Of a DNA stretch of 64,000 nucleotides, positions 19,684 through 32,440 are shown in pieces. Each line of letters opens with the position of its first letter. Position 1 is the stretch's first letter. The position numbers and the translations under genes were made by a program. The stretch covers positions 71,769,999 through 71,833,998 of the forward strand of contig NC_086382.1 of NCBI RefSeq assembly GCF_036588685.1, written 5' to 3'. The notes below the pieces were generated by a model. The model saw nothing but the letters and a program-made list of their open reading frames with translations. It was not told where the DNA came from and did not search any database. The stretch comes from Mytilus trossulus (taxonomy: Eukaryota; Mollusca; Bivalvia; Mytilida; Mytilidae).

Positions 19684-21652
19684 ATGACTTTCACACTCAC
19701 AGTTATACGATGCGTTTGTTTTGAGCTCATCTTATTTTCTGTTTGTTTGTTTGGTGATAAATATATTGGAGCATTTGGATTTTCTATATTTGGATTGAGT
19801 AACGAACTTTCTAAAGCTTTACTGGATAACTTAACGCATGGATTTGTTGGATATTTCACTTGGGCGATTATAGTAGATTTGTCGGATTGCGGAAAGGACC
19901 TGATCGAATGTTCCGGATCTATGATGTTAGCAATGGTGATCGATATAGACCATTTTATTGCTGCAAGATCTATTGAATTGAAGGTATAACTATGCAATGT
20001 GAAACTTTAGGTTGAACTCCTCTGTATATTTAAAATAAATCCAATCCAATATTCTACAAATCATGCCAATACTATGTCTCTGGTCTTAATAATCATAGAC
20101 ACAAATACAAATACAAATATTTTTATTGGCACAAACTCATTAACAACAAATGGTTAAGACACATGCACTAGACATGAAGCCACAAACAATTTCAAAATGT
20201 TCTGTATGCCCATTCAAAAATAACAGACCATATGCAAAACTCATCGTACTTTCGTCATTATTCAGGTTAATTGCAAGGTATGAAATTAGAAGGGGCCCAC
20301 AGGCCAAAGGCTCCTGAGAATTTGGTGTGGGCTACTTAAATTTCTGCTTATCTTGTATAGGACTATATATGTTGGCTACAATATTTAAAAGCAAAAGCTG
20401 TGGGCTACCTTTGCCAAAGTCTTAAGTTTTCCCCGTCTTAACCGTTAATTAGCCCAATGATTAAGGTATTCGCAAACTTGATGTACATTTGTACCCAAAG
20501 TACTTTACTCTACTCCTACTTTAAAATACCATTTCCTTCAGTGTCTTTAACAAAGGGCATGCACGTAGTGGCAAGAAAACAGCTAGCATATCAAACTTCA
20601 AAAATTAGATCATTGTGTCTAAAACGATCGTGATACACTGCATAACTTTAAAGAATACACATGATGTATATGTACATTGTGTACGAAAGTTGAAATGATA
20701 CACCAACAACTTTTTAAAGTATTATAACATATTCATGTTAATATTACTACAGAAAGGGTATTTTAGAAAAATACCAGTGCTGACAAAGTAATTAATAATC
20801 TCTTCTCAGTATCCGTCCTAAACATGATATACCTGCCTAATTACACCGACGACCGTATACCAACAGAGATGTAGATTGCGGCCAATGTGATACCATGGAT
20901 ACCGGGTAACTTTTCACAAGAGAACAAACGACACAGATATTAAGTTAACAACAATAGGTTATGGTTTAGTTTAACATTAGTTTTATTCTGGCAGATCTAA
21001 ATAGAGGTTATAAAAGAACTGACCCTAAATAAATTACGACAGAGAAATAAATAATTGCATAAAACTGCATACACCCCGGCAATTGTGAAATATGAACACA
21101 AATCCATTTGATAAAAAGAAAAGAACACAAACTCGGAATACATGTACACTAGCTACATTTTGTACATGTATCAACCTATTGAAATCAGGGGTACTTATCA
21201 TATGTTGTATATGTGTAGTTGAAGGTGAGTAGTAACTTTACAGACTGAATTTTTCGTATGTACATGTACTTTAGTATGCAGTAATTTAATTCATCTTTTT
21301 CATTTTCTTGCAGTCTGCATTGTCACTTCACAACCGACCAATATTCCATGCTTCATCCATTATACCTGTAGCTGTTGGTTGTATTTGGATTATATCACAC
21401 CTGCGCTCTAACGACATTCTGAAACGTCTTTCATTGATATTTCTCGTTGCGTGGACGTCACATCACGTACGAGACGGCACGAGACGAGGATTATGGTTTC
21501 CTCCATTCGGAAGTACTCAGCCTTTACCTAAGACAACATATTTAATTCTGATTATGTGTTTGCCTTTATTATTACGAAGTGTGCTTTATTTGACTGTGCA
21601 AAGACAGAGTAACACCAACCCTTCTATACAACGTGAACTGGTAAAAGTGTAA
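19684..21652 (+). CDS. TMEM267: Transmembrane protein 267 (two exons)
   Basis: Exon 1 runs 19684-19983 (100 codons) and ends AAG|GTATAAC; exon 2 runs 21314-21652 after TTTTCTTGCAG. Both join in phase 0, giving a 212-aa product, close to the vertebrate TMEM267 length. Family features visible are LTHGFVGYFTWAI, the acidic DIDHFIAARS segment, LHNRPIFHASSIIP, and AWTSHHVRDGTRRGLWFPPF with GSTQPLPKT. The protein has several hydrophobic segments and is predicted to be a multipass membrane protein of unknown biochemical role. The ATG at 19684 was chosen over the in-frame GTG at 19681. The intron (19984-21313) holds no gene; it has ACAAAT repeats near 20100 and otherwise plain AT-rich sequence. Confidence 0.9.
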
Positions 21653-21671
21653 CACCTGATTAGGTTTATAA

Positions 21672-21677
21672 AATAAA
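21672..21677 (+). terminator. Poly(A) signal of TMEM267
   Basis: AATAAA lies 20 bases after the stop codon of the TMEM267 frame. Confidence 0.65.
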
Positions 21678-21679
21678 TA

Positions 21680-23230
21680 CAGTATGTTGAATTATCTCAG
21701 GTGTGTCAGCAATTCCTCAACAAAAAAAATATTACACGCCATACTTAAACATGTTTTGTTACTATGTTGATCAGAACTTTTTACTTCTTCTCGTTTTAAA
21801 ACAGTAATGTTGTAATAACTGCAACTCACGTTATTGAATAACAACAAGTTGAACATACCTAATACATAACATAACAAAGTAGCATAAACTGCCATAGTTT
21901 ACCATAGTGCAATGCATCAGCGATAGAAATTTGTTTAACCAGTTGTTCTAGCTTTGATGGTTACAATAAGAGGATTATTGCATGAATATTGTTGTATTTT
22001 TAACTTCATAAAATAAATATTACATTTACAAACTCGAGCAATATAAAAACCTACTTCACTAAAATACATGTAATAACCCTAAAATATACCAAAAATATAA
22101 AAAAAAGTCTGTAGTCGAAGAAACTTTTGATTAGATGCTAGTAATAAATTGTATACAGTAGCTGCTCATGTGATTTTCACAGAGACGACTTTCCATCAAA
22201 TACAAAAAAAGGTAGAAAGTTAGCAACTATATATATATATATATTTCTGTACGACTTTAACAATGACCAAAACCTATACCGCATAGCCAGCAATACAAGA
22301 TTATTTGACACATCTGCATCGAAGGTCACCGAAATGTGCAAGATGTTGTTAAGTAAAACAACTTCCGTATTAGTATAACTAGCATATTAAAAGCTGTCAT
22401 TAGAAGACAGCTTTATATAGTTTAGACGTAATGGTCTTATTATCAATGTAATATTTTTTCTGGACTAATTGGTCATCAATCAATAAAGTAACATCATAGC
22501 AGACAAGACCTTTGGTATAGAAATGATTTCTGTCGAGAAAACCTAGCTGAGTTTGGCCCTTGCATGGGGTTGACTGTTGAATGTATGAAAACACATCCGT
22601 CTATCCATAATAAACTGAAATGGTGTTTATAAATCAAGCGCCGTAATGCTCTCTAAACTCAGAGCAACACGGCCGATAGCTCTTCCGAGAGAACCGTTAT
22701 GACGGCTATGCTGAACTCTATATCTACCTTGTCTATGTTGCTTTCACAAGTTGCAGTCAAAATTTCATCAACCCCCTTTGAAGGTGCTTCCACACGTTAT
22801 ACCGACAAATCGTAACGCATGAAATATTTCCACTTTTACGTTATATGGACATTCAATCGATGGAAAATGATAAATAAAGTAGCTACTGCTATTGCTGTAT
22901 TACGTCAGAAGGTAAGGACTAATATTTGTAATTTACGACTTTCTCAAATTTATGATATATCTATACAAAGAAGTCTCATGTTATATCCAATTGTATTGTT
23001 TTTAAATGTGTTCGTATACACGACAGGTATAAAGCATGATATGTTATAACCAAATTATGTCCAACAAATAATAGGAAAATCATATCAAGGTGGGGAACAA
23101 ATTATGAGTACGAAACAAGATAGCATGGGCATGGGAGGACTTATGTCGCACTATTGGAGAATTGTGGGTGGTATGGATCTTCTTATATCTTAATAATTAA
23201 TCAGAACAATTAAGAAAGGTACAGTGTAGA
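21680..23230. other. Gene-free stretch
   Basis: Only short chance frames and a (TA)n tract near 22230. No repeat family was recognised. Confidence 0.5.
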
Positions 23231-23236
23231 GGTTAT

Positions 23237-24065
23237 TACGGAAGCGTATTAGGGACATTTAAAAAATAAATTTGGCAGTGAAATTTATTTCAAAGTCGAA
23301 ATTTTGACATTTCAAATCTCAAAATTTCGACTTTAACTCGAAATTTTAACTTTTCTTATCTTGAAATTTTGACCTTCTAAAATCTTGAAATTTCGACTTT
23401 TTTTTTAACTCGAAATTTCGACTTCTTTTAAAATCAAAATTTCGACTTCTTTTTAACTCGAAATTTCGACTTTTTCTTAACTCGAAATTTCGACTTCTTT
23501 TAAACCCAAAATTTCGACTTTTTTAAAACTCAGTATTTATACGTTTGCGATTACCACATTCACAGTCATTTATATCAGCGAGGCGGAGAGCCATATACAT
23601 CATAAACTTCATAAGCATATTTTAATAAACTAAACCATTTTAAAGAGATTATTTAATTTTAGATAGAAAATCTTGTTCTTGCCAAAGAATAAACAAAATA
23701 TGTTTCAGGTTCAAATACATATTTCAAGTCTGGACTTCAGATATGTGTACCAAGACAACCCCGCTATTCCGACACACCTATATTACGACATTCTTTTACT
23801 CAACAGTCTAATATATAAAGACAAGGGTTAATAGTTGTGTTATAAGAATACAAACTTCCAAAACTAGAAAAAAAAACTGACGGCAGCTCATTGTTCATTC
23901 TGAATATGCATGGCATTTTTGGCTACTTGATCTACCATTGTTTAAACAAGGCAAAGTCAGTGACTTGCTATTGGTATACCAAACAGGCCTTTGAAACTGT
24001 GATGCTAAATGTTCTCAGACCTAATGATCCTATGACAGTGTCGTGGAAACTAAAACATGGAATAT

Positions 24066-24096
<31 letters not shown>

Positions 24097-24734
24097 TGTC
24101 AACATGCATGTTCTTTACGAATGATTTCTTCAATATTAAATGCTAATCCATATCTTAATTTAAGTACAAAACCAGTTTCTGGATATAAATTGCCAAAATG
24201 TGTGGATGACGCTTAAATAATTTGCGTCCATGTCTACTCCTTCTAAAATTGTAATCACTGTGAATGAATACTAAAATTTTTCGAGATTTCAACAGTGGAA
24301 ATTTTGAGATCAAAGTCGAAATTACGATTTAAGAAAAAAAAGTCGAAATTTTGAGTTTACAAAAAGTCGAAATTTTGAGTTTAGAATAAGTCGAAATTTC
24401 GAGTTTTAAATAAGTTGAAATTTTGAGTTTAAAATAAGTTGAAATTTCGAGTTTTAATTAAGTCGAAATTTCGAGTTTAAAAATAGGTCGAAATTTCAAG
24501 ATTCTAGAAAGTCAAAATTTCAAGATTTTGGAAAGTCAAAATTTCAAGTTGTAGTCAAAATTTCGGGATTTGAAAAGTCAAAATTTCAAGTTGTTGTCAA
24601 AATTTCAGGATTTGAAAAGTCAAAATTTCAAGTTGTAGTCAAAATTTTAGTGATTTGAAATGTCAAAATTTCGACTTTGAAAAAAAAGTTCACTGCCAAT
24701 TTTATTTTTTCTATGTCCCTAATACGCTTCCGTA
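23237..24734. mobile_element. Foldback-type TIR element, 1,498 bp
   Basis: The ends are inverted (TACGGAAGCGTATTAGGGAC at the left, its complement at 24713-24734) and flanked by a 6-bp duplication GGTTAT (23231-23236 and 24735-24740). Each arm continues inward as an array of a roughly 22-26 bp unit built around AACTCGAAATTTCGACTT. The arms (about 23290-23535 and 24290-24685) are inverted with respect to each other. The 750-bp centre has no recognisable gene but includes a long G run. Terminal arms made of internal tandem repeats are the hallmark of foldback transposons. No transposase is present, so it must be mobilised in trans. Confidence 0.88.
24066..24092 (+). repeat. 27-base G run
   Basis: An uninterrupted G homopolymer in the centre of the foldback element. 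It should form G-quadruplexes and its true length is uncertain in any assembly. Confidence 0.85.
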
Positions 24735-24740
24735 GGTTAT

Positions 24741-26324
24741 CCCTTTTCTTCATACAGTATACATGCACCTCTGCAAAATAAGCAAAATTATTCAAACATT
24801 TGAACTTTAAATTCTTTATGATAAGGATAAAATGAATAACTTATCCATAATTCATAATGTAAGTCGAGAAAAGCCTTGTATTCTAATAAAGACTTTTGAA
24901 ATTTTACAACTTTGAAATATAGTAATGATAAAATCCGTACCATTTAAATGCAAATGATTAAGTCAGGTTGAAAGACAGTATATAAAAGACTGTATAGATT
25001 TTGATAGATAATAACCTTAAGGTGTTGATCAATAAAGTTAGCCTTATTTCAACACATATGTCATCTTTTTCAATCAAATATAATATAGCTACAAATAACG
25101 TATGAAGTATAGATAAGCTATTTGAGGCCATAATATTTCTATTACCTGTTTATATGGGTTCTGTATCGATTTGTCAGGTGACATATGAAACTAATTAATG
25201 AAATAGCTGCATCTAATGATTCTAATTTTCAAATGTCAATATCATCAACCTGAAATAGCGGAAAAAAGAGAGTTTATAGATTTTTAAGTGTACCAAAAAT
25301 ACAACTAAAAGAATCGAACTAAAACCATTAGGTTTTTATTTCCGTCATCTGTCTTAAGTTCAAAATATTTCAATTAAAATTAAATGTATACGATGGCCAA
25401 TAAGCTTGAGAGGCAACACTTCTCTTTGTTCTTGGCTACTATATATGCAAAATGTATGTCTGTCTGTTCAAAAAATGGTATGAAATAACCGTCAAGATTA
25501 ATGCAGTATTAATCAAAATTATTCAAGGATTTTTTTGTAGCAGTACAAATGTAGTTTCGAAGTGTTATAATAAAAAAAAAAACTATTCTCTTAGTTAAAG
25601 TGAGTTTTGTCTAGCTTTTTAGTCAATAAAAAGTCGAGAATATTTATAGAAAAATCTAATAAATAATGTTACGGCCTTCCGATAAACAGCATGTGATTTA
25701 AATGAACAATTCTATTGATTGGGAATCTTTGTTGTAACATAAATCTCTTCACAAATCTTAAGTTATAATACTTGTAATTAGGACATTCTAATTTAAAAAC
25801 CCGTAGATTTAAAAATTAGACCTTTACAATACGGGTTACTTAAAAGATAAGTCCTCCTTTGTGTAAAAAGTATCGATATTTTTCAATAGGCTACGATCAA
25901 ATGAATAATCAACCAAAACAGATATATTCCAATGACATTCCATGGTGTGGGTATATTCTTACATTGTTTTGTGACATGACAAACACAATCACTTGTATTG
26001 GATGTAAAGACGTGTGTGTATTGGCAAGAAACAACCAGATGATTGGCAAGAAATAAACAAACTAGACGTGTACACGCAAGGAACTATTATTCAGATAATA
26101 AGAGACCTGTCTTTTATGTGTATACTGATCCCCGACATGAGATAATGTCATATTTGGAAATATTGTGTAACAGCTCTAATGTATGAGTAGCTATTTACAT
26201 ATTTCTTTATTAATTCTTCAAGATCTTTTGAGTGACAAGGATACAGAAAAAGCTTGTGATATTCAGAAGTGTACAAGAAATACGCACACAATAAATAATT
26301 GGCAGATTCAGTAAAAAAGACATC
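24741..26324. other. Gene-free AT-rich stretch
   Basis: No coding frame, splice-like structure or repeat family was recognised. Confidence 0.5.
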
Positions 26325-26885
26325 ATGGTTTTCGTCAGAAGAACGACGACTGTGAGTTATTCATGGACACCACAGTACCAGCAGCCTCAGAGAAACAACA
26401 GGACCAAACTTCAATATAGAAAACCTACTAAATCGGTAAGATATTATTGTCTTCATACAAAATATGGTAATACTAAATCTGCACCAGAGAAAACCTACCA
26501 AATCGGTAATACGTTGTTTTTATATTCAATATGTTATAAACCAAAGGAACAATACAGAAAACCTACCAAATCGGTAAGATATTATTTTCTTTATAACACA
26601 ATTTTATTAATAATATAATACTTAATTATTAAGAGACCAGCTGAGGACCACTTCGGGTTCGAGATTTTCTCGCTGCGTTGAAGACCTATTGGTGGCCTTC
26701 GGCTGTTGTCTGCTCTTTGGTTTGGATGTTATCTCTTTGACATATTCCCCATTTCCATTCTCAATTTTATTTTACATACTAACTCTGCACTACAGAAAAC
26801 CTACCAAATCAGTCTTAATTTATTCTATATGTTATGATACTAAATCTAAAAGAATACAGAAAATTAACCAAATCTTTTATATTTT
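26325..26885 (+). repeat. Interrupted ~68-bp tandem repeat beside a possible first exon
   Basis: The block AGAAAACCTACCAAATCGGTAAG occurs near 26418, 26487, 26555 and 26793, with a decayed unit near 26856 and an outlier near 27309. A dispersed-repeat insertion (26635-26785) splits the array. The first copy ends a 117-base open frame starting at the ATG at 26325 (MVFVRRTTTVSYSWTPQ), and the repeat's TCG|GTAAGA looks like a 5' splice site. This could be the first exon of an unrecognised gene whose donor region has been tandemly copied, but no following exon was found. Confidence 0.5.
26635..26785 (+). repeat. Dispersed repeat, family A (partial)
   Basis: Shares AAGACCTATTGGTGGCCTTC and the end TTCCATTCTCAATTTTATTT with 35141-35480, 44203-44365 and, reversed, 59405-59700. 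The class is unknown. Confidence 0.7.
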
Positions 26886-27989
26886 ATTTGAGAAAACAAC
26901 TAACACACAATGACTAATGTACAAACGAAATATGTGAGGATTTTTAAAAACATCGCTGATTAAATGGCGGATCAAATGAATATTAATTTAAACAATTTAA
27001 GAGTATTTTGATCCATCAAAATCATTCAGGGGAATAGTTAGATGAAAGGCAAGTTATCGTACGTGTTTGGTATTTACTAGGAGGTTTTATAAGAAACTGG
27101 ACAGCTGACCAAATAGAATGATTTGCAAAGTAACGATTGAAGCCTATAAATACACAGATAAAGACTATTATTTAATGAAAAATATTTTCAAATCAATTGT
27201 AATTCAAACATTTTACCATTAATATCTATGAAGAAGCACTCGACTGTTAGTATGGTGAATACCGCTTTTCGGGCGAATATGCTGTTTTATACAAAATCCA
27301 ATTAATATAGAAAAACCTACTAAATAATACCAGTTTAAAACAAAGCGTTTTATCGCTCACTGTAATGAAACATTTTAAGTGTTATTCATTACTTTCAAGA
27401 ATTTAATGTCAACATTAACGATTACTTGTTCGTTTATGACTTAATTTTTATTTAAGATAGTATCTGGTTTTTTTTTTTGTCATCAAATTATAGTTTATAA
27501 AAGCTTAAAATATCATAAACCATACTTAAAATGAAGGAGTCGAAACATAATAGATTAATGTTGGATCTATTCGGGTTATTGCCTGACCACGACTCTCGAT
27601 TGTACGTGTCGTAGTTAAGAATAAGTGTGACAGGTCACTCCAATGTAGTAATCCTATTTCAATAAGTTTACACATACATGTTTTATATTGAATAAGCCTG
27701 GATTAGTGTAATACCTCATTGATCATATCTTTTATATATATATTTTTGTGTAAATGGAATTCACTTTTTAGAAATCTTAGACAAAAGGACTACAAACGAC
27801 TTATGTCAAAACTAATTGTATACAATTGTTCGGAAACGTAACATCTCTTATTATAAATAGATATTTTTAAGATACCAACCATGCATGAATATGAAATACA
27901 AAAATGGTCATCTTACTTGGGTAGTTCATATGATGACCAATTCGTTTGATCGTTTGTTTCTTAAGCACCAAATACTGCAAATTACTAAA
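26886..27989. other. Gene-free stretch
   Basis: AT-rich with no recognised gene or repeat apart from one outlying GAAAAACCTACTAAAT motif near 27309. Confidence 0.5.
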
Positions 27990-28170
27990 CAAAAAACAAA
28001 CTTATTGTTTTACATTGTTTTATCGGGGCCTGTTACAGCTGACGATGCGTTATGGGCTTTGCTCATTGTTGAAGGCCGTACGGTGACCTATAGTTGTTAA
28101 TGTCTGTGTTATTTTGGTCTTTTGTTGATAGTTGTCTTATTGGCAATCATACCACATCTTTTTTATATTA
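27990..28170 (+). repeat. Dispersed repeat, family B (partial)
   Basis: Contains GGCCGTACGGTGACCTATAG and ends TTGGCAATCATACCACATCT. The reverse complement of this block is at 60015-60165. Confidence 0.7.
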
Positions 28171-29980
28171 TGTCTGACACGGCCCCTTTTACTTGTGCCT
28201 GTCCGACAAATCCCCGCAAGTAATTGTATAAAGTAATATGTTTTTGATTGTTGTTGTCCGGGGAATACTATGGCATCTTTGGCAGTTTCAGCTGTTTATT
28301 TTTTTAATAATATTAATACTTCAGATTGATAATTGCTATCTCAACGTCCTGTGGAAAACCTTTCATGCAAATTCATTGCGAAACCAAATGAACGTAATAC
28401 AATGAATAGTTTCTGTAAGGTGGGTCTATTGTAATGAAATATGGGAAATTAGGAAAAGAAGTATAGTATGCTAGTTAGAAGCAGACATTTTGCTTTGCAT
28501 CTACCCCTCATATATGTTATTTAACCTGCAGGGAACAGGACATTTACCTGAGACATTAACTTTATTCCATGCAAACGGTCGTGGCTCCGTATTTATAGTC
28601 CACACAACCAATCGAACTGAGACGATTAAGAGCTAGCCCCCTGACAAATTTTAAAGAAATCTGTCTGTTGTTGAGGATTGCATGCATTGACCTGACGATG
28701 TATTTGATTCTATTTTACTTTGTATATTGTTTTCTGGTTACCTTTTATACCAAACTTATGTTTTAGCCTATACAGAATGCATATTACTAGTATATTATTT
28801 TATTTTACTTATATTGAATATCTTTCAGAAAGTTATATAATTGTTAAGATTTACCCATTTCTCAGTTTGTAAATCATTATAAAAAGTGAAAATAATTCGT
28901 AACTTCTAAAATACTAACGATTGTTTCACAAAGCGCTATATTTGATGAACTAGTAACAATTTATATCTTCCTAAGAGTTTAAATGCTTTAAAGAAAACGC
29001 TATAAAGTATCACTTATACATATAAATCTTATTTTTATGACCATTTATAACGCCATTTATGTTGATGTCCGTTTATTGTTAATAATAGCTGACAAATATT
29101 GTACATGGTGTCGGAATAACATCTGAAAATGGAAGAAAAGTAAGTTGAAAATAGATATCTTAATATGGAGATGTAATGCATACGTCCGTCAGATGTAGCA
29201 ATTTTGCGATTTAAGAATTTTAAGTAGCAAAAAGTACATATAATTGGCAACAATGTACATGTAGTTTTTATCAATCGGCTATCAAGCTCTACATCGTTCG
29301 GACTCAATCAATCGGCCATCTATACCGAATTCCAAAAACATAAAACAAATAAGCTTAAACCTTACATATTCAAATAGACTTATTTCTGATTTGGAACAAA
29401 AACATCAACATGTGGTGGAATTAAAACTTTTTTATGAACTTTTTTTAAGATGTAACCCTTTTAAATCTGGGAAGTGTGATGGATGAAAGTTACATCATAA
29501 AAGAACAGGAAATCAGAAACAGCAAAATATATTGTACTCAGAAAAGAACTGTTTAAAAGATAAGGATAAATTAAACATTCAATAATTATTCCTCAACAAA
29601 TTATGTGGTTATCTCTTATGTACGAGATGTCGTTTTAATATCGGTTGCAATCTTTCGTGAAAGATTCATACAGCGCCGTTCTGATAGCTTAACTAAATCA
29701 AAAATCTTTAAATAATGTAAACAATAACTCCACATATTTGTAAAGCTTGTTGAGTAATGCTGTTTCTAAATAGATAACGCCAACGTGCAAAGGCGTTTCA
29801 TATTACTTCTTTTGATTATCAAAATTCATCGATTAATCAATTTAGCGATCTTGTAGGGAAAATATTATTCAGAATGCATCAAATCAGAAAATAAAATTGC
29901 TCTCAGAATATATCCGTGAAAAAAAAATGTTTTAATGTGTAAGACGACAATGCTTATCTTCAAAAGGGGGCAAATGTAAA
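28171..29980. other. Gene-free stretch
   Basis: Only short non-conserved frames. Nothing is recognised. Confidence 0.5.
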
Positions 29981-30420
29981 TAAAGGCATCAGTAGTATAC
30001 CGCTGGTCAAAACTCATAAATCCATGGACAAAAACAATATCGGGGTAACAAACTAAAACTGAGGGAAACGCATTAAATATAAGAGGAGAACAACGACACA
30101 ACACTAAAATGTAACACACACAGAAACGGACCAAGCATCAGACAAAATCCCACGAGAATAACAAATATAACATCAAAACCAAATACATGAATTTGGGATA
30201 GACAAGTACCGTGACACGTCTTATCGCAATGTGAATTTACACTAAAAAATAAGAGAAACCAAACGGCGCACTGTTAAAATGTAACACACACAGAAACGAA
30301 CTATAATATAACAATAGCCATATTCCTGACTTGGCACAGGACATTTTTAAAGGCAAAAATGGTAGGTTGAACCTAAACCAAATTTACAATGAAAGTGCGA
30401 TGTTCTGGATTTACCCTCAT
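29981..30420 (-). repeat. Penelope-like element 3'-tail copy
   Basis: Reverse complement of about 51040-51486, including AGTATACCGC, ACTCATAAATCCATGGAC, TTGGGATAGACAAGTACCG and CTGACTTGGCACAGGACATT. There is no coding part. 30421-31315 holds nothing recognisable apart from AT-rich sequence. Confidence 0.75.
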
Positions 30421-31315
30421 CAAACCCAAACCCTTAAAAATTGAGTGTCCAAGATGTATAAGTCCTTGTATTTGTGAGGAGCTATATTACCAGCTTACAA
30501 GAAAATCAACATCAAGTATAAAAAAAAATCCAATACGCTAGAAAACGAAGCCGGATTAAAATATACATGTAAGAACCAATTGGGTACCAATAAGAGGGGG
30601 ACGCATCTCATTAGAAATCCATAGTATGATCAAGAGATATCACACAGTTGTTAGTTCCACTTATAGAAATGCTGTACCCCCCAACCCCCACTGATTATTC
30701 TTTCCGATGAATGTAACCTTTCATAATTGTACGAGATACATGTACTGATGGATAAATGGTTTGTCAGCACCTTAATAGTATACATGGATAAGATAATACA
30801 ATTTTAAAATATTTATAACATACAAATTCATAAACTGTGAATTCGTAGGCCATGCGCCTGTTGTCAAGATAACGCCACAACACATACTGAGGTTATCTTA
30901 CGAGTACATGTATCGGATTGATTTATTGGACACTAATTGTAAATTAAGATTACAAATTTGAAGAGCAGTTTGAAGTAAATATAAGTATGTGGTTTATTGT
31001 TAAATGTAATAAATTATATTTCTGTCAATACCATTAAAACAGAGATAAGTATTGTGAATGTATTACACTTGAAGTTCATGTACCTGGAATTTCTGTTACA
31101 AGAAACTAGACTTCTAAGAAGCCATCGGTTTAACACTGGATAATAACTGGTCACAATTTATCATTTCATTGCATTGCTTAACTTTCAGGGGATAAGATAT
31201 AGCAGTTCTAACTTGAGTAATTTGCATTCCAACTCCGTTGGGCAACGGTGACCTCAGATGAAACTAGATATTCAATTCTGAACCCTTTTATTATATTGTT
31301 TTACTTGTATTCGAA

Positions 31316-32190
31316 CATCTTTGTGTCAACATCTTTTGGTTCTACATCTCTTTATCATCAACTATATGTGAACATTTCTGTTTCATCATCTCTGCATCAA
31401 CAGTTCTCTGTTTTAACTTCTCTATGTCATCATGCAATATAAGATAACCATCGCCAGGCGCTGTTAAGTATGTTAATTGGCATATATACTATATTCTTTG
31501 TGTCATCGTCTTTGTTTTAACTTTTCTGTGTCATCATCTCTGTGTCAACTTCTCTTTGTCATTATCTCTGTGTCACTTTCTCTGTGTCACCATCTCTGTG
31601 TCATCATTGCTGTGTCAATATCTCTGTGTCAACTTCTCTTAGTCAACTTATAAAAAAGAAGATGTGGTATTATTGTTAATGAGACAACTATCCACAAAAG
31701 ACCAAAAATGACATAAACATTAACAACTATAGCAAATCTGTGTCAACTTCTCTGTTTTATCAAATCTGTGTCATCATCTCTATTTTAACTTCTCTGTGTC
31801 ATCATCTCTGTTTTAACTTCTCTGTGTCATCATCTCTATTTTAACTTCTCTGTGTCATCATCTCTATTTTAACTTCTCTGTGTCATCATCTCTATTTTAA
31901 CTTCTCTGTGTCATCATCTCTGTTTTAACTTCTCTGTGTCATCATCTCTATTTTAACTTCTCTGTGTCATCATCTCTGTGTCATTATCTCTGTGTCAACA
32001 TTTCTGTTACAACATCTGTGTATCAACAATGCTGTGTTTAAGCATATATTCATCCCTATTTAAGCATCTCTGTGTCAATATTTAAGTTGCATCATCTCCA
32101 TGTCAACATTTATGTGTCAACATTTCTGTACTTATTTCTGTTTTATTTTGTCTGTGTCAATATTTCTGGTCACTTTCACTACATAAGTCA
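31316..32190. repeat. TCTCTGTGTCATCA minisatellite
   Basis: A degenerate array of a 14-base core, best ordered at 31760-31990, where a 28-bp higher-order unit (TCTCTGTGTCATCA then TCTCTRTTTTAACT) repeats about eight times. A family B fragment (31647-31736) interrupts it. No protein is implied; frames through it are artefacts of the repeat. Confidence 0.88.
31647..31736 (-). repeat. Family B fragment inserted in the minisatellite
   Basis: GAAGATGTGGTATTATTG followed by AATGAGACAACTATCCACAA matches 60015-60100, with minisatellite units on both sides. Confidence 0.75.
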
Positions 32191-32263
32191 TCAATCAATA
32201 TAACCAATTATATGTGTTATGCGGTATAACCAAACTATTGTATATATATATATATATATATAA

Positions 32264-32440
32264 CATCCTAACTGTAATCACCTTTTGGAATTTAAGAGTT
32301 ATGCCAGTTCATATCGTAAATAACTATTTTTATTTTAGCATATCTTTGCGGTCTTTGCGTCGTGTTTGGAAATTTCAAATTGTACCAGCGTCTCTGATGA
32401 TCGCTTTAACTGGGTTTTTCTTAATTTTGTTTGTAACAAT
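32264..32440 (+). repeat. Dispersed repeat shared with 38340-38470
   Basis: GAATTTAAGAGTTATGCCAG, TTCATATCGTAAATAACT and the following ATTGTACCAGCG correspond block for block with the second copy. A (TA)n tract precedes it near 32240. The stretch 32441-33870 has no recognised gene. Confidence 0.65.

Noticed and set aside
19671-19997. 108-aa frame antisense to TMEM267 exon 1
   Set aside because: Mirror of a conserved exon.
22819-23049. 76-aa plus-strand frame
   Set aside because: No motif, no splice context and AT-driven composition.
23891-24124. 77-aa frame ending in polyglycine
   Set aside because: The glycines are the G homopolymer inside the foldback element.
31316-32190. CRISPR-like array
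   Set aside because: There are no unique spacers; it is a degenerate minisatellite in a eukaryotic genome.
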